Below are positions 1-16,500 of a DNA stretch of 64,000 bases, piece after piece (the first letter of the stretch is position 1; every line of letters begins with the position of its first letter). The stretch spans positions 8,465,774 to 8,529,773 of the forward strand of contig NC_058513.1 of assembly GCF_020382885.2 (NCBI RefSeq), in the 5' to 3' direction. The notes under the pieces are model-generated. The model did not search any database and was not told the DNA's origin. It worked only from the letters and a program-made list of their open reading frames with translations. The position numbers and the translations under genes were made by a program. The DNA is from Scatophagus argus (Eukaryota; Chordata; Actinopteri; Scatophagidae).

Positions 1-1398
1 GAACAGCACCAACCCTGCTCCTTTACAGTTGCATAGACAAATTAACCCAGAAGATGCCAGGTTAGATGGCATTCTTGTGGATGAAAGGAAGCGTAAGGAG
101 GGTCAAGCAAAAGTTGGGGATAGCTTTAGCTCCACTCTGGCTGCCTGCTTAGAGAGGCCAATGGACACTCGGTCGGTGGATTGGGCTGTGGTTGGGGAAC
201 ATGAGATAGGTGGAGGCCGAATGCAGAGAGATGGTATGGTTTTGGAGGGACGCAGACTTCATTCACCTCTTTCAGGTGTGAAGGCCAGCATCATCAATGA
301 ACTAAGCTCCAAACTGCAACAGATGAGTAGCATGAAGAGCATGGATGACTGGAGCCACACTCCAAAGTCTCCCACCATGCATAGGTTTGTTTGTTCTCAT
401 TAGCTACTTGATATTAAGATGAAAGCTTGCACATCTTCTTTTTTTTAACTAAAGATTGTTGATAATTAAAGATCACGGGTACATTTTGTATGTCTTTCAG
501 GTATTCGGCAGATTTCACTGATGCATTTCACAGCCCCCCAACTGGCCGCTCCACCTCACCATTACCCACCTCCTCCCCACAGCATCGTCAAATCCTGACA
601 CCAAATCTGTCAGCCACCCCTTCTGTCTCTCCTTCCCCACAAGTTCCAATTCAGCGCAACTGGACGCGCTCCCCTTCTCCACAGATGCCTTCCTCTCCAG
701 TTCATTCACACCCTCCCCATTCCCCAACCTACTGCCCATATCCTACTTCACCAAAGCATCGGTCCAAGATGCGCAGGCAAACTTTTGATTTTCAGTGCAG
801 TCCAACTAAGGAGATGCGGTCCTCGGTCTCCAGGCGCCGGGCTCCCAGCCCTCTTATTTATAATACTGAACAGCCAAATCCCACCCCTCCCAGGCCTTCC
901 TCTCTCCCAATTCTTCCCAGTACACCTGTATACAACAACCCCTTCGACTTCCCTGGGCCTCTCACACCTCCTTCACCCGGCCTCCCTCTAGATACCTACA
1001 AGACTTCAACTCCTCCACTGTTCTCCCCATCTGGAGTTCCAAGTCCAAACCCCCTGCTTGTTTCCCGCTCTCTTTCTCCCACCCATTTTCTCTCTGGCGC
1101 CTCCTCCCCCATGCACCTGCCCCCCAGCCCATCCTGCCTCAACTATCCCCATCTCACCCCACCTCCACCAGCCAAACCCTTTGCTGTCAAGCCCCTGCCC
1201 TACTGGACCAAGTACGATGTGGCTGACTGGCTGGCTTACCTGAACCTGGGTGAACACAGAGAGCGTTTTATAGACAATGAGATAGATGGATCACATCTGC
1301 CTTCTCTCACAAAGGATGACTTCTTGGACCTCGGAGTGACACGTGTTGGACACCGAATGAACATCGAGAGGGCGCTGAAGAAACTCACTGACAGGTGA
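1..1398 (+). CDS. Shank-family postsynaptic scaffold, C-terminal exons (partial)
   Basis: These are the last two coding exons of a SHANK protein, the master scaffold under the excitatory postsynaptic membrane. The first exon is open from the window edge (an acceptor-like CTTTACAG ends at 28) to a donor after 384. The last exon runs 501-1398, and phase 2 matches at the junction. The first exon carries the conserved ASIINELSSKLQQM segment. Then come about 200 residues rich in Pro and Ser. The final 65 residues are a SAM domain, starting near YWTKYDVADWLAYL and ending in GVTRVGHRMNIERALKKL, a signature I know from SHANK C-termini. SHANK SAM domains polymerise into sheets. The stop TGA at 1396-1398 sits inside a strong donor-like sequence (see findings). 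Neighbouring 19q13/16p-type genes make shank1 the best guess, but the paralogue cannot be settled here. The ankyrin, SH3 and PDZ parts lie upstream of the window. Confidence 0.9.
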
Positions 1399-3673
1399 GA
1401 GAGGACTAATAGACTCTGGAACACGTAGCGGCAACGAGGTCAAAAGGTCAAAAAGGAAGCACCGGATGGTGAAGGAAAGTCAAAGTGTCTCATTCCTTCT
1501 ATACAAGATAGCCGGACCATCCCCTTTTTGTTTATTAGATGCATATAGCTCGATATGTTATCCTATCTTCCCTCAATCCCTTTCTCTTTATTAATCTATT
1601 TTATCAACCCTATTAAGTTTGCGTTTTTATTTTCGCCCATTCTTATTCTATCATTTGCCCTCCTTCTCTCCCCAGGCGGCTCTCTTCTCCTTTGCATGTC
1701 ACTACTTCTCCCCGAGACACAGACTGAGAGAGTGAAGGGGTGATTCAAAGATGAAAGAAAGGGAGACAAACAAATTGACAAAGATGAACATTAACAGAAG
1801 ATGTGCAAGAGAAGAACAGTGGACATCAACAGGTTATGTTGAAATAAGCCTAAGGGCTGAATGTATGGAGCAGTATATTCTTGCGGTTCTGCTCTACATG
1901 TAGAGTATACTATTTATGGAAGTTGTGACTACTAGTCAAGAAAGAAAGGATATGAAGAAATTAAGAATATCATGCTCTTGAGTGGAAAATATATTTTAAA
2001 ACTTTTGATGGACAGGCATTTAATTAACACACTGATTTGTTCTGTAAAAGACAAACACACACACACACACATCCTCACACACACTGGCAGATTCTCACGC
2101 CATCTGCTGCTTAACAGCACTGAAAAAACTTCAGTCTGAGTTTAAAGAGCTCCAAGTTCAAAAGTTGCTGCTTAAAGGGTAAATCCCAATAACATGTTAC
2201 TGGTTGTGGGTGAGTCAGAAACACATAGGAGTCACATCCTAACATCATTTTTGTAGCTTTAAGCAGACGAGAGTATCAAACGGCTGTGAGTTGTGAATCC
2301 AAATTTGAATACGAGAGAAAAGGTTCCGTTTGTAAATCATGATAAAAGAAAATGGTAGACAACAATAGTATTCTTTTTATATAATTGCCATATTTCCCCA
2401 AAGTTGGCCCAATAGGCTTTGTATGTGTGTACTTTGCAAGCACTAAATATATCTTACGTGTTAAACAGGATTCACAATTATTAGAACCATTTGTTTTGTA
2501 CTAAATGCCGATCACAATTATTCATTTCAAACTGGTCAGGGTATTATTAATTGTTGAATTCAAGTTGTGCATAATGAGGACATACACATATCGAGAAAAT
2601 ATTGTTGTGAAATGGCCTTTTGTTATTTAGCTGACTATTCTATAGAAAGATAAGGAAATATTGGAGAGGAACTGAAAAATGGTTGTGTGTCATTTGAAAC
2701 TGCAAATCATCTTTTCTTAGACTTTATTGGTATTTATGGCCGTAGCACAGGTCAAGGGATGGATCCGTCCACTTTGATGCCATAATGTTGACCGCCCTCT
2801 CTCACACAGTAGGTGCAGTGATCAAAAAGGGCTTTTTACTGCTTCTCTGTCTGCCTGACTTCCTCAACCTTCAGCCTTTGTGAGTCTGTGAGTCTGATTT
2901 TGTGCGTGTGAGTGTTCGTCAGCCTGCATTGGTGGCCAAATGCTTTCCCTGACCTACACCTTTCTCTTTCTAATGCCTTTTCCAAAACACATTTATAATG
3001 GTCATAAAAGAGTGCTTTTTTTTTCTCACTAGCTGACAATCCCAATGGTTCCCTGTTCTGCACATCAACCTCTGAAAAGATGTATTCTGACCCAAGGTTT
3101 TTTCAGAGTGTGAACACTGTATATGTTACGTAGAGGAGAACACGAATGCCCTGGGTTTTTTAAACATGCCAGTTTAACCATTCCCTGCAGTGAATTCAAC
3201 TGTAAGGCAAAAACACATCCTTTATAGATCTATATGTAATGATGACAATGATAACATAAAAATATAGTATAATAAAGATAATATTAAGTATGTAAACATT
3301 TTTAAGAATCTTTGTCTTCCAAATAGTGTGGACAAATTCTTTGAAGCTTTGTTTTGTTTATATTTCATTTTGGGTTTTTCTGTAAATGCTTTCTATACTG
3401 CTCGCCCTGTGATGACCCCAGTGAAGCTGACATATGTTAGTTAATGCGTCTTCTTTCTATGTGAGTTTAAAATTATGACTCTGTATTCTCATGCTAAGTT
3501 GCCTAAATGCGATCTCATGATGGACTATTCTGAGGAGTGAAAGGACTGAGCAGTAGTGTAGAAAGCATTACTTCCTATGATTTAAAAGAGTATTTTAGGT
3601 CTAGTGAAATGCATAATGAATATGACGACATTATGAGCAGAGATATGCAGAGATAAAAGGTATATATATATAT

Positions 3674-3707
<34 letters not shown>

Positions 3708-3790
3708 GATTTTCTTAAAATACAGTATATACTGATAAACAATATGATAGCAGTACAACTAAGGTGTTGAAATAAATGCTAAAATGAACT
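1399..3790 (+). other. Shank 3' UTR and downstream sequence
   Basis: No credible coding exon is seen apart from the optional one at 1676-1727. The stretch is AT-rich with a CA run (2054-2070) and a long AT/TA run (3661-3704). A canonical AATAAA at 3771-3776 is followed by a T/GT-rich stretch, which makes it the likely poly(A) site and implies a 3' UTR of about 2.4 kb. Long 3' UTRs are usual for synaptic genes. The end point is inferred. Confidence 0.5.
3661..3704. repeat. AT/TA microsatellite
   Basis: Almost pure alternating TA/AT interrupted once by AAA. It is a simple repeat just upstream of the probable Shank poly(A) signal. Confidence 0.95.
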
Positions 3791-4200
3791 ATGGCCATGT
3801 TGTGATTCTGTTTTTCCATGGATTCCCTCTTCTGACAGATTCACATAATGATCCAATTTAAAATGTTGTGTTTGAATTGAGTCATTTGGCAGCAGCTCGT
3901 CTCAGCCCTGCGGTGGTTGAACACAACATTGTTTTCAGGTCCTGGATGATTTTCCCATCAGGCTTGATGAGCCCATCGGACAAAAGAGTAGAACTCACTG
4001 GGAGGGAGAAGATGAGATGGCTTAATTCAAAGCAAGCAATGGCTGCATTCATGCAGAAAACCGAAAGACATCTGTATGGCATTAAAAACAATGAAAAGCA
4101 ACTTGGAAGCAGATGTATGTAACACTGTTTGCTAGCATGGTGGCCGGTTCAGGATTCATTATAGAAAATTATGAATACAGTGCTGTTATTTTTTTAAACT

Positions 4201-4494
4201 TTGTGCCAGTTGTCCAGGTTGCACCTTCTTTGCATTTCTCTAATTAACGGTCTTCTCATCCTTAACAGTATTACAGATCACAGGGCTCTTCTCACAAGCT
4301 GCCATTTTTCTTGCCACAGTTGGAAAAAAATCCTTCCACAGCACAATACAGAGAGATATGCACCAGTCTTCCAGAGGATGTTTTTTCAGTTTGTGTGGAG
4401 AGCGCTGTGTGGCATGCTGGACCAAAATCTCACGCAGGTGTTCATTTGGGTTGAGATCTAATGACTGTGAAGGCCACCTGCAGCATATCGTCAT
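4201..4494 (-). mobile_element. Tc1/mariner transposase fragment
   Basis: On the minus strand a short open frame reads [18 protein letters not shown] and continues to a LEDW-like segment (core about 4476 down to 4360). This resembles the WPSQSPDLNPIENLW block of Tc1/mariner transposases, which holds the last catalytic acid region. Sequence on either side does not continue a transposase, and I see no terminal inverted repeats, so this is an old dead fragment of a plain DNA transposon. It lies between the Shank 3' end and the PACSIN gene. Confidence 0.65.
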
Positions 4495-4932
4495 CTAGCA
4501 TCTGGATTTGTTATGGTTTTTCACTCATTTAATCAAGGTTTTCCTTGAATTTGTCATCCTTCTGTAGTTTCAGTGGAGGCTGAGGAAACATGGAGCCACT
4601 GATTCTGAAAACTGATGCCTCTCTAGAAATGTAATTTTCCAAAGCTGTGAGAACCACAAACAAATTTCCATTTACCTCTACTGTACAGCAATCTCAAGGG
4701 CATATCTCAAACCCTAGACATCTAAAATGTGGGAAATATAAATCTCTGTAGGGGGGGGGATACGATCTTAATTTATTTCAGATGAAATTCATTGTGATCC
4801 TTGGTGTGAAAAGTACGAAGAAACTACAAATAATCCAATACTGTTAATAAAAACACAGAAATAACTTAAAAAGTCAAGTAGAATGACTACATTACTTATA
4901 CTTTTTATTACTTCTTTTTGAACAGTGAATGC

Positions 4933-4966
4933 AGTTGCCTTGACATTTAAACATGTCAAGGCAACT
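4933..4966. repeat. Perfect inverted repeat, 14-bp arms, 6-nt loop
   Basis: The arm AGTTGCCTTGACAT (4933-4946) is the exact reverse complement of ATGTCAAGGCAACT (4953-4966), separated by TTAAAC. It is intergenic and AT-rich sequence surrounds it. It could be a cruciform-prone relic of a MITE. Confidence 0.9.
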
Positions 4967-5424
4967 TATTTGAATATCTGGTGTCATAAAACCTGAAAGA
5001 ACAAGTATCTAAAATAAAGCCTCTGCAGCTACAAGTGAGAAACAATATCTCTTGAAATGTGGGTGGTGAACATGATCTGGATATACTGTTAAAAATGTGT
5101 GCATCTTTAAAAAAAAGTCTAATTCTACACTGCCTTTATTGGAAAAAGACTGAGAAAGACAAACCAGATTGAAACAGTGGTAAGTGAGCTGTAACTCTGG
5201 GATGATGCTGGTGTTCTCCTGTAACTTCTGGCCTTTTATATAGAAGAGTAAATCCCAGAGTCAGTAAACAGTGTATGAACATGTTCTTTCTAGGCCTGAT
5301 CACAGAAAGAATGACAGGTCACACAGGGGCACAGGGTAATGTAGCCTTTCATGGGACACCCTCCCTCACCTCCCCTCTGCTGTCACACACACTCACTAAT
5401 AAGCTCACATGACTCTCTGCCATA

Positions 5425-5764
5425 CTAACACGATTCTGAGACCAGCCGACGGTCAAAATGAAGTTTCAGCATCTCATTAGCACCATACTGAGAGAGACAG
5501 AGGGAGGGACGGGCAGGGAGAGAGAGAAGGAGGGGGATTGTTCCAGCTGTTTTTTGTTTTTTTTCCAACAGCAGAGTGGAGAGAAAGTGAGAGGGGGGGA
5601 TAGTCAAAGAGGAGCTAAAGAGCCTAATAGGGAGGAAGCCAGAGAGTAAAAGAAGCAAAGTATGGGGTTAAAGTAAGAAACAGAAGAGAAAGAGGAAGAG
5701 GAGTTCATCCTGGTATGACTGTGAACTAGAATATCACAACTGACGGGGGAGGAGAACAAGAAAG
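5425..5764 (+). promoter_or_regulatory. Candidate non-coding first exon of the PACSIN gene
   Basis: A purine-rich GAGA-type stretch ends in AAGAAAG followed by a consensus donor GTGAGT (from 5765). The first PACSIN coding ATG is at 7340, downstream of pyrimidine-rich sequence, and fish PACSIN genes usually have 5' UTR exons. This is inference from one good donor and position only. The rest of 1399-7339 contains repeats and no convincing gene. Confidence 0.3.
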
Positions 5765-5904
5765 GTGAGTTTCTTCCTCCCTCTTTGTCTGCCCTGAAGC
5801 CAATTAGCAGTGGAGTGATTACCATGCAAATGCTCTGGTTTGTTTAATTTTTTTTTTCTTTGCTTGCACTCTCGGTGTCTCACGCCCACTTTCAGATCAA
5901 CATC

Positions 5905-5963
5905 GTGTGTGTGTGTGTGTGTGTGTGTGTTTAACTTTAAGTGCCAAGGGAAAATTAGGTCAG

Positions 5964-6000
<37 letters not shown>
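5905..6000. repeat. GT and GA microsatellites
   Basis: A (GT) run at 5905-5930 is followed by a (GA) run at 5967-6000. Reading frames across them are artefacts. Confidence 0.95.
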
Positions 6001-6004
<4 letters not shown>

Positions 6005-7339
6005 AGCATGTGTTAGAGGAGGAGAGGCACACTGGGAGAGGGGGAGACGGACAGAGAAATGGAGAGAAATCCTCAGCAAGCCCTTGAACTACAGTAACAA
6101 GTGGTCACTTGAGTAATCACTGGTGATTCAGAGAGAAATGTAAGTGCTGGTTTCTCCCAGGCAAGACTGCTCTGTTACCACTTTTTGCTTCTTTACTGGC
6201 TTGCAGAGTTGTTTTAGCATTAAAATCCTTTGATATGAATGCTTATGTGTGGAAAAACGAGGGGATGAGTCCTGTTTCAAACCTTTTCCTTTCCTCTGCA
6301 TAGGCAACAGCAGAATCAAACAGAGGGTAATGTCTAAAAGTCAGATCTAACCCTACTGTGCTTCCGCTTGCAGAGAAAAAAAAAACTGAAATAACAGAAT
6401 AATATGAAGACCAGTAAGCCAAGGGAAATAAAATTCTCGATGAGCATGACTCTCTGTCATGCTCAGTCTTGTGATGAGGTGTGGTTAGTCATTTTCAGAT
6501 TACTCAGCCAGCAATGTGTCAGTGTTTTAGCCGGACAGAAATAGGCCCTAATGTGTCCTATGCATGTTTGTGCATGCACCTCTTGCATTTTGTTCAATCT
6601 GCCTTCTCCTGCTTGTGCATCCACCGCTTGCGCTTTGCTCTACACGCTGAGTAAAAATGTCTGGTATCTGGACATTTTATCCCTTTTAAACACTGCATTC
6701 CAATTTGTTTGCCAAATCAGAAATACACCCCTGTTGCACTCTTGTGGTCGTGATCTCCGAATCAAACGGCGAGAGGAGTCAGAGTGGAAGACAGTTGGTT
6801 CTAAAGGGCCTCGTATTAGTCAGAGCAAAGGGAAAGATGACCTTTCTCTTACTGTTTATTTTGGGAAGGCAACAGGAAGAATGCCGGAGCAGCTGTTCTA
6901 TTCCTGCTGGCAGATCCCACCCCTGTGAATTCTAGTCTGCCACTGCAATGACACTCCCCTTACTCATGCAGGGGATTTGAATGTGTCCAAGCCCTGTACA
7001 GTGTAAATAACACCTCATCAGGGTAGTCTAAGTTGTTATGGCAATAAGCTGAGCACAACACAACACACAAATACACTGCAGGGTTTCACCTGCCAATTAT
7101 TCCCTATCAGAGATGCCTGCCATACAGGGTGAATGGCTCTGCTTATGAGGAAGTCACCCTGCTGCATCTGAACGCTATACTGTGCAGACATTCAACCTGT
7201 TGCATGCTAATCACTGTCACCTGTCTGCCAATAAAAAGCTGTCTTTCTTTGCTTGTTGTTCATTGTAACCAGTCTGGCAACTCTCTCGTGTAGCACAAAC
7301 AGCTATCTCTTGCTTTCTAAAACAGAAACTTTCTCGATA

Positions 7340-11876
<4,537 letters not shown>

Positions 11877-13575
11877 CCTCATTACCTAAACTTATTTCTT
11901 ACAAAAAGTTAGTAATCAAATATTCAGAAAATAGCAATTGTTATTATATGTTGTCACACCGATTCTTGAGTCAGATAAAATTTTGGCTTTTCCCAGACAT
12001 TTTTGAAATGTAAAATTTGTCAAAGCCTTAATACTCTAACCTACTTGAGTATATCTGCAATATGAATTAACTTATGAAAGACTAGAATGTCCTGTTTGTG
12101 CAGGAGATGTATGTGTGTGTGAGTGATTATGTATGTTTGCATGCATGTGTGCACATTAAGAGAAAACAAGAGGAGGATATTTATTTACAGCCATCATTCT
12201 GTCTGAGTTATTAGGTTCCTTTAATGAAGATAAGGCAATAAATGAGGTTTACCCAGGCACAGGTTTACAGCGTGTGCACACATGGTTAATGTTTACTTTA
12301 TAAGTCATGTAGAAGCACACAGAATTTTGTTGGAGCGAAGGAAAGGATTTTCAAAATAAAAGTGCAGTTGTTTTGTCTCTGATTTGTCTTGTTGACAATT
12401 CTTTTCACCATGCTAGCTGTGTGGGTCTGTTTACAGTAATGCTGCTCAGTTGGTTGGTCCAACCATGAGTCTGTTGTGGATTAGTATGAAATATCTTATC
12501 ACATATTAGGTGGATTCCCAACATGATGAATTATAATCACTTTGGTGATTGCTTAACTTGTTTTCCGCTATTGGCATGTAAAATTTTATAAGGTTCACTT
12601 CGTAAGTTTATGATGAATGACATTACCATCAGCCTCTGGTGTACTTTGTGTTTTATACTTACTAGTCATGTTAGCATGCTAGCATACTAAGGTGTGGAAC
12701 ACTGTAAATATTATAACTGATAAACATAATTTTGTTAGCAACAAACAAGAAGATAAACAAAAACAAAAAAAATGCTGTCTTTGGGTTTATTATTCCTTTT
12801 ATTTTAGGTGTTTATTTATTTATTTTGTCTTTCCTCTTTACAAACACAATTGTCTAAAGTGACTTTCATCTTTTCCCATGCAAACACACATACAGTATAT
12901 GAATAGAAACATACTAGCATATATTTCGTGAAAAAGATCTATGAACAAGAAAGAATTTTACAGGGAATGAGTGTAAGATTTTTTTAAAAGAATCTGAGTC
13001 ATCTTGAACTTTCACATTCTACTGCCCTGTTTCTATTCATCCACCCTTTTTATTTATATTCCTCAAATGTTTAACCAGACTTAGGCAATGTGCCATAAAT
13101 CTCTGACTAACCTCCCATTCTCACAGCTTTGTGCATAAACTAGGTCCTACACGATAGTATCACAGAGGAGTCTTGAGAGAAGAAACCTGTTGTGCAGCAT
13201 GTCTGCAACACAATAAATGACAAGACGTCATGCAACAGTTGAAACTTTTCTGAGAGCTGGGAGGGTTTCATACTTATTTACTGTGCTGTCAGCACTCAAA
13301 GGACTCTCCATGTGTAAGTATATCTTTGATGGGCTTATTTTCAGAGAATTTGTTCATTTCAAATTTAAGATTCATGCTGGCTGCTTTGTCTGGATTAAGT
13401 GGAATGCTTCTTAAAGGTGTGTCACATCTTAAACACTAAATGTCACATGCACCCCAGAGAAAATTGAATTGTAATTACTTTGATTACTTTGGTTTTGATT
13501 GTAATTGCTTGTTCTATGAGTTACAGAAGTCTGTAATAGCTTATTGTATGTTAAATAATGTCCTCTCTCTCACAG
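11877..13575 (+). other. PACSIN 3' UTR and intergenic gap
   Basis: AATAAA at 12355-12360 followed by GT-rich sequence is the likely poly(A) signal, giving a 3' UTR of about 490 nt. From there to the acceptor at 13575 I see no gene; it should contain the promoter and 5' UTR exon of the next gene, which is already spliced at its ATG exon. Confidence 0.55.
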
Positions 13576-13582
13576 ACACACG

Positions 13583-16500
13583 ATGGAATTTGCTTGTGAG
13601 TTTGTTTATGTGCCGCCGTCAGTGATTCAGAAGGACGCACAGCGATCCAATGTCAATGTTAAACGCTCAGGTGGGATTTCTTTCAAACACTCCCAGGCAC
13701 AACATCGAAGGGAAAAAAATAAAAATTTTACACTAAATGTAACACTTTCTCAGCTCCACAGATCACAAGCCAGACATGCAGACATTTTCAGTGCCTTTTC
13801 ATTGTAGTTTGACACCTGAAACAAATCTAAAATATCAATAGATTCTTTGTTGACTCACCAATTTGAAGAAATCCATCAAAGGAACACTATTTACTCTGCT
13901 GTCATTCTGTGTGTCACAGAAACCCCACCTGCTTCAGTGTGTAGAGGAAGTCAAAAGGCATTGTGGGAAATGTAGTAATCATTAGCGGTGAAAGAATAAA
14001 AAAGTAATTTTTAATATTTAACCACGACATAACTGGTTGTTTGTTTTGAATGTCAAACACTGATGATTTGTAACTGCATGAAAAAAATTCAAAGGAGGAT
14101 GTCATCAGAGCTTTCTGGCTGACTGGTTGTACCATTATGGATTATGCAATCTGTGACACACACAACCTCTACTGTCTATCTTGAAGGAAATATTCCTTTC
14201 AGATACTTTGCTTTGCTCACAGCCATCTGCCACCTGAGTCATATTTTCTTCATAGCACAAAGGTCACCACTGCACCAGTTGTTTTGTCTGAGCTCACATT
14301 TCTTTTGCAAGAAACTCAACTTATTTGTACATACTTCTAAAATTTATTTTTATGCTTTTTAGCTCTTCTCCCTCCTGTTAATCGGGTCCGTCCTCGCAAT
14401 CCTCCACCTCCTCCCCCAACAAACTCCCCTGAAGCCAAATCACAGAAATCCCCCCCATCTCAAACCAAGATTATTGAACATTTGGACAAGACCAGGGAGG
14501 TGAAGAAGGTTGTAAAACCCACTTACTTCTATGAAAATGCAGAATTTCACCAGGGGGCAGCTTCTTCCATCAGTGTAACTCCTCAGCAGACATCACCTTC
14601 TCGAAAAACAGGTACTGTGGATGTGGACATTCTATTGTAACTGTAGGACTGAACAAGTTCAGCTTAGTATTATCTCAGGTCATACACTGAGAGCGCAAAC
14701 ACACCAAAAACATAGCCACTGCCCTTTCAGTTATTGCAATAATTTTTCTTCATCATAATTCCATTTCTCAAACATTTCTTCTAATCACTTGTACAGCAAA
14801 ATTTGTCCACAAAATTTGTCTTCAGCATGAGCCTCAACCACGAGGTTAAGTTAAAAAAATGTTACAAAAAAGTTACTTCTAATGTTATTTAAACATGAGG
14901 ATAGTTCTGGTTTTATATTTGTCCAAAGATTGAAATGTCATAAGTGTTGAATTACATTTGGGCTGGAATAAATCACAGACACAAATCGTCTCAAAATCTG
15001 AACATATTAAGCTTGAAGTATTTTCCATGTTTAGATCTGACATTGTTTTGAGATAGAATCCAGCGTTCACTCTTTGTTTAAAATTTGAAACCTGTAAGGT
15101 AACTTGAGGCCATAGATCACTGTGGCACTAAAACCAGGAGCACAACAACTGATGTATGAAGGATGTGATCGATTGCAAAAACATTGATTTTTATCATAAA
15201 ATTGACTGAGAAAAATGTATTTAGTGTGGCTCAGCCACATCATTGCTGATATCAGCAGTGATATCAATCCAGTGTAATGGATAAGTATCAGTGCATCCAG
15301 GGAGAGAGAAGTTTTTTTTTAACTTTTTCATAATTTGGGTGAACTAGCCCTTTATGCCTATAGTTTGGTTGGACTGAAATAGGTAAATCAGTGTGTGTTT
15401 GGTGTCTACCTCTTTTAATTAATTGATTTGCAGCCTACAATATGAGCGACAGTTTTTATTGTTTGGGTGAATTATTCCTTTAACACGCTACTCTTTACTC
15501 AGCTCTCCTTCCACCACACATGAGGCCCACAGCAAACAGGCAGCCGCTCCCTTCCCCCAACGCCAACAGTCAGACATTTACCTATGACCTCCCTAAAAGT
15601 GAGCCCAATTTAGACACACAATCCTGGGACCCAAACTACTCATACACCACACCAGAAGGTACGGGGGGCCAGCTAAAGTTGCCAGCTGATGCTAGCACTC
15701 TGCCAACCCAGACAGCAGGTAAACAGACACCTGTTTTTTCTTTTCTGTTATTTGACATACCACACTGCATTTTCCACGTTTGTAGCAGCTTTGAGCAAAT
15801 AGATTTAAGAAACAGGCAGATCATCCCAGTTTGTTCTGATTTCAAACCTCAGCCCCACCCCTTCCTCCGAGACCTGCATTCATGAAGTCAATGCCAGAGT
15901 ACCTGATTCTGTTACCTTCGTCCCACTCCTCTCCCTCGTCATCTCAGAAATCACTTTCCCACCAGCCACTTGTCTCATCGCCTTCTAGTCAAGGTATTTG
16001 AAATCTGTCATGCTATCAAAACAATAACGCTCATTTTCAATGTTTTATACCATCAGTGCTCTTTAAATCACTGCATTTGTTGTGCCTGACCCAGGATCAG
16101 CAGATAAGGAGCCTCTGCCAGGGAATCCTAATGTGGTCCTCGTCAGTTTAGGAAAATTACTCTCAGAGGAAAGAGGTCAGTAAACTTTTATTATTGCTAT
16201 AAAACCTTCACTTTCGGCCCTCTAATTTTATCATCAGTCTTATTGGCTTATAATGACGATTATGTTTGCATATTTACAGTGCAGATCACACAAGGAGAAC
16301 CCATCTCCTGCTCCCAGTGTGGCTCTGTGCTGGACTCCTGCTATGACAATGCGGTAAATACATACTGTATTTCATTTGACCTCCGTTCTCATCTTTAATC
16401 ATCTTTAATGATAAGTACCAACATGATTAACACTCACTGGTTTCAATAACTGTGCATAGTAACTATAAATCTCCTTGTAACCACTACTGGGCAATACATA

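Noticed and set aside
5905-6116. Open frames over the GT and GA runs
   Set aside because: Simple repeats stay open in several frames; no gene.
6551-6935. Open frames of 76-125 codons upstream of PACSIN
   Set aside because: Two overlapping frames with no recognisable domain, biased low-complexity composition and no splice support.
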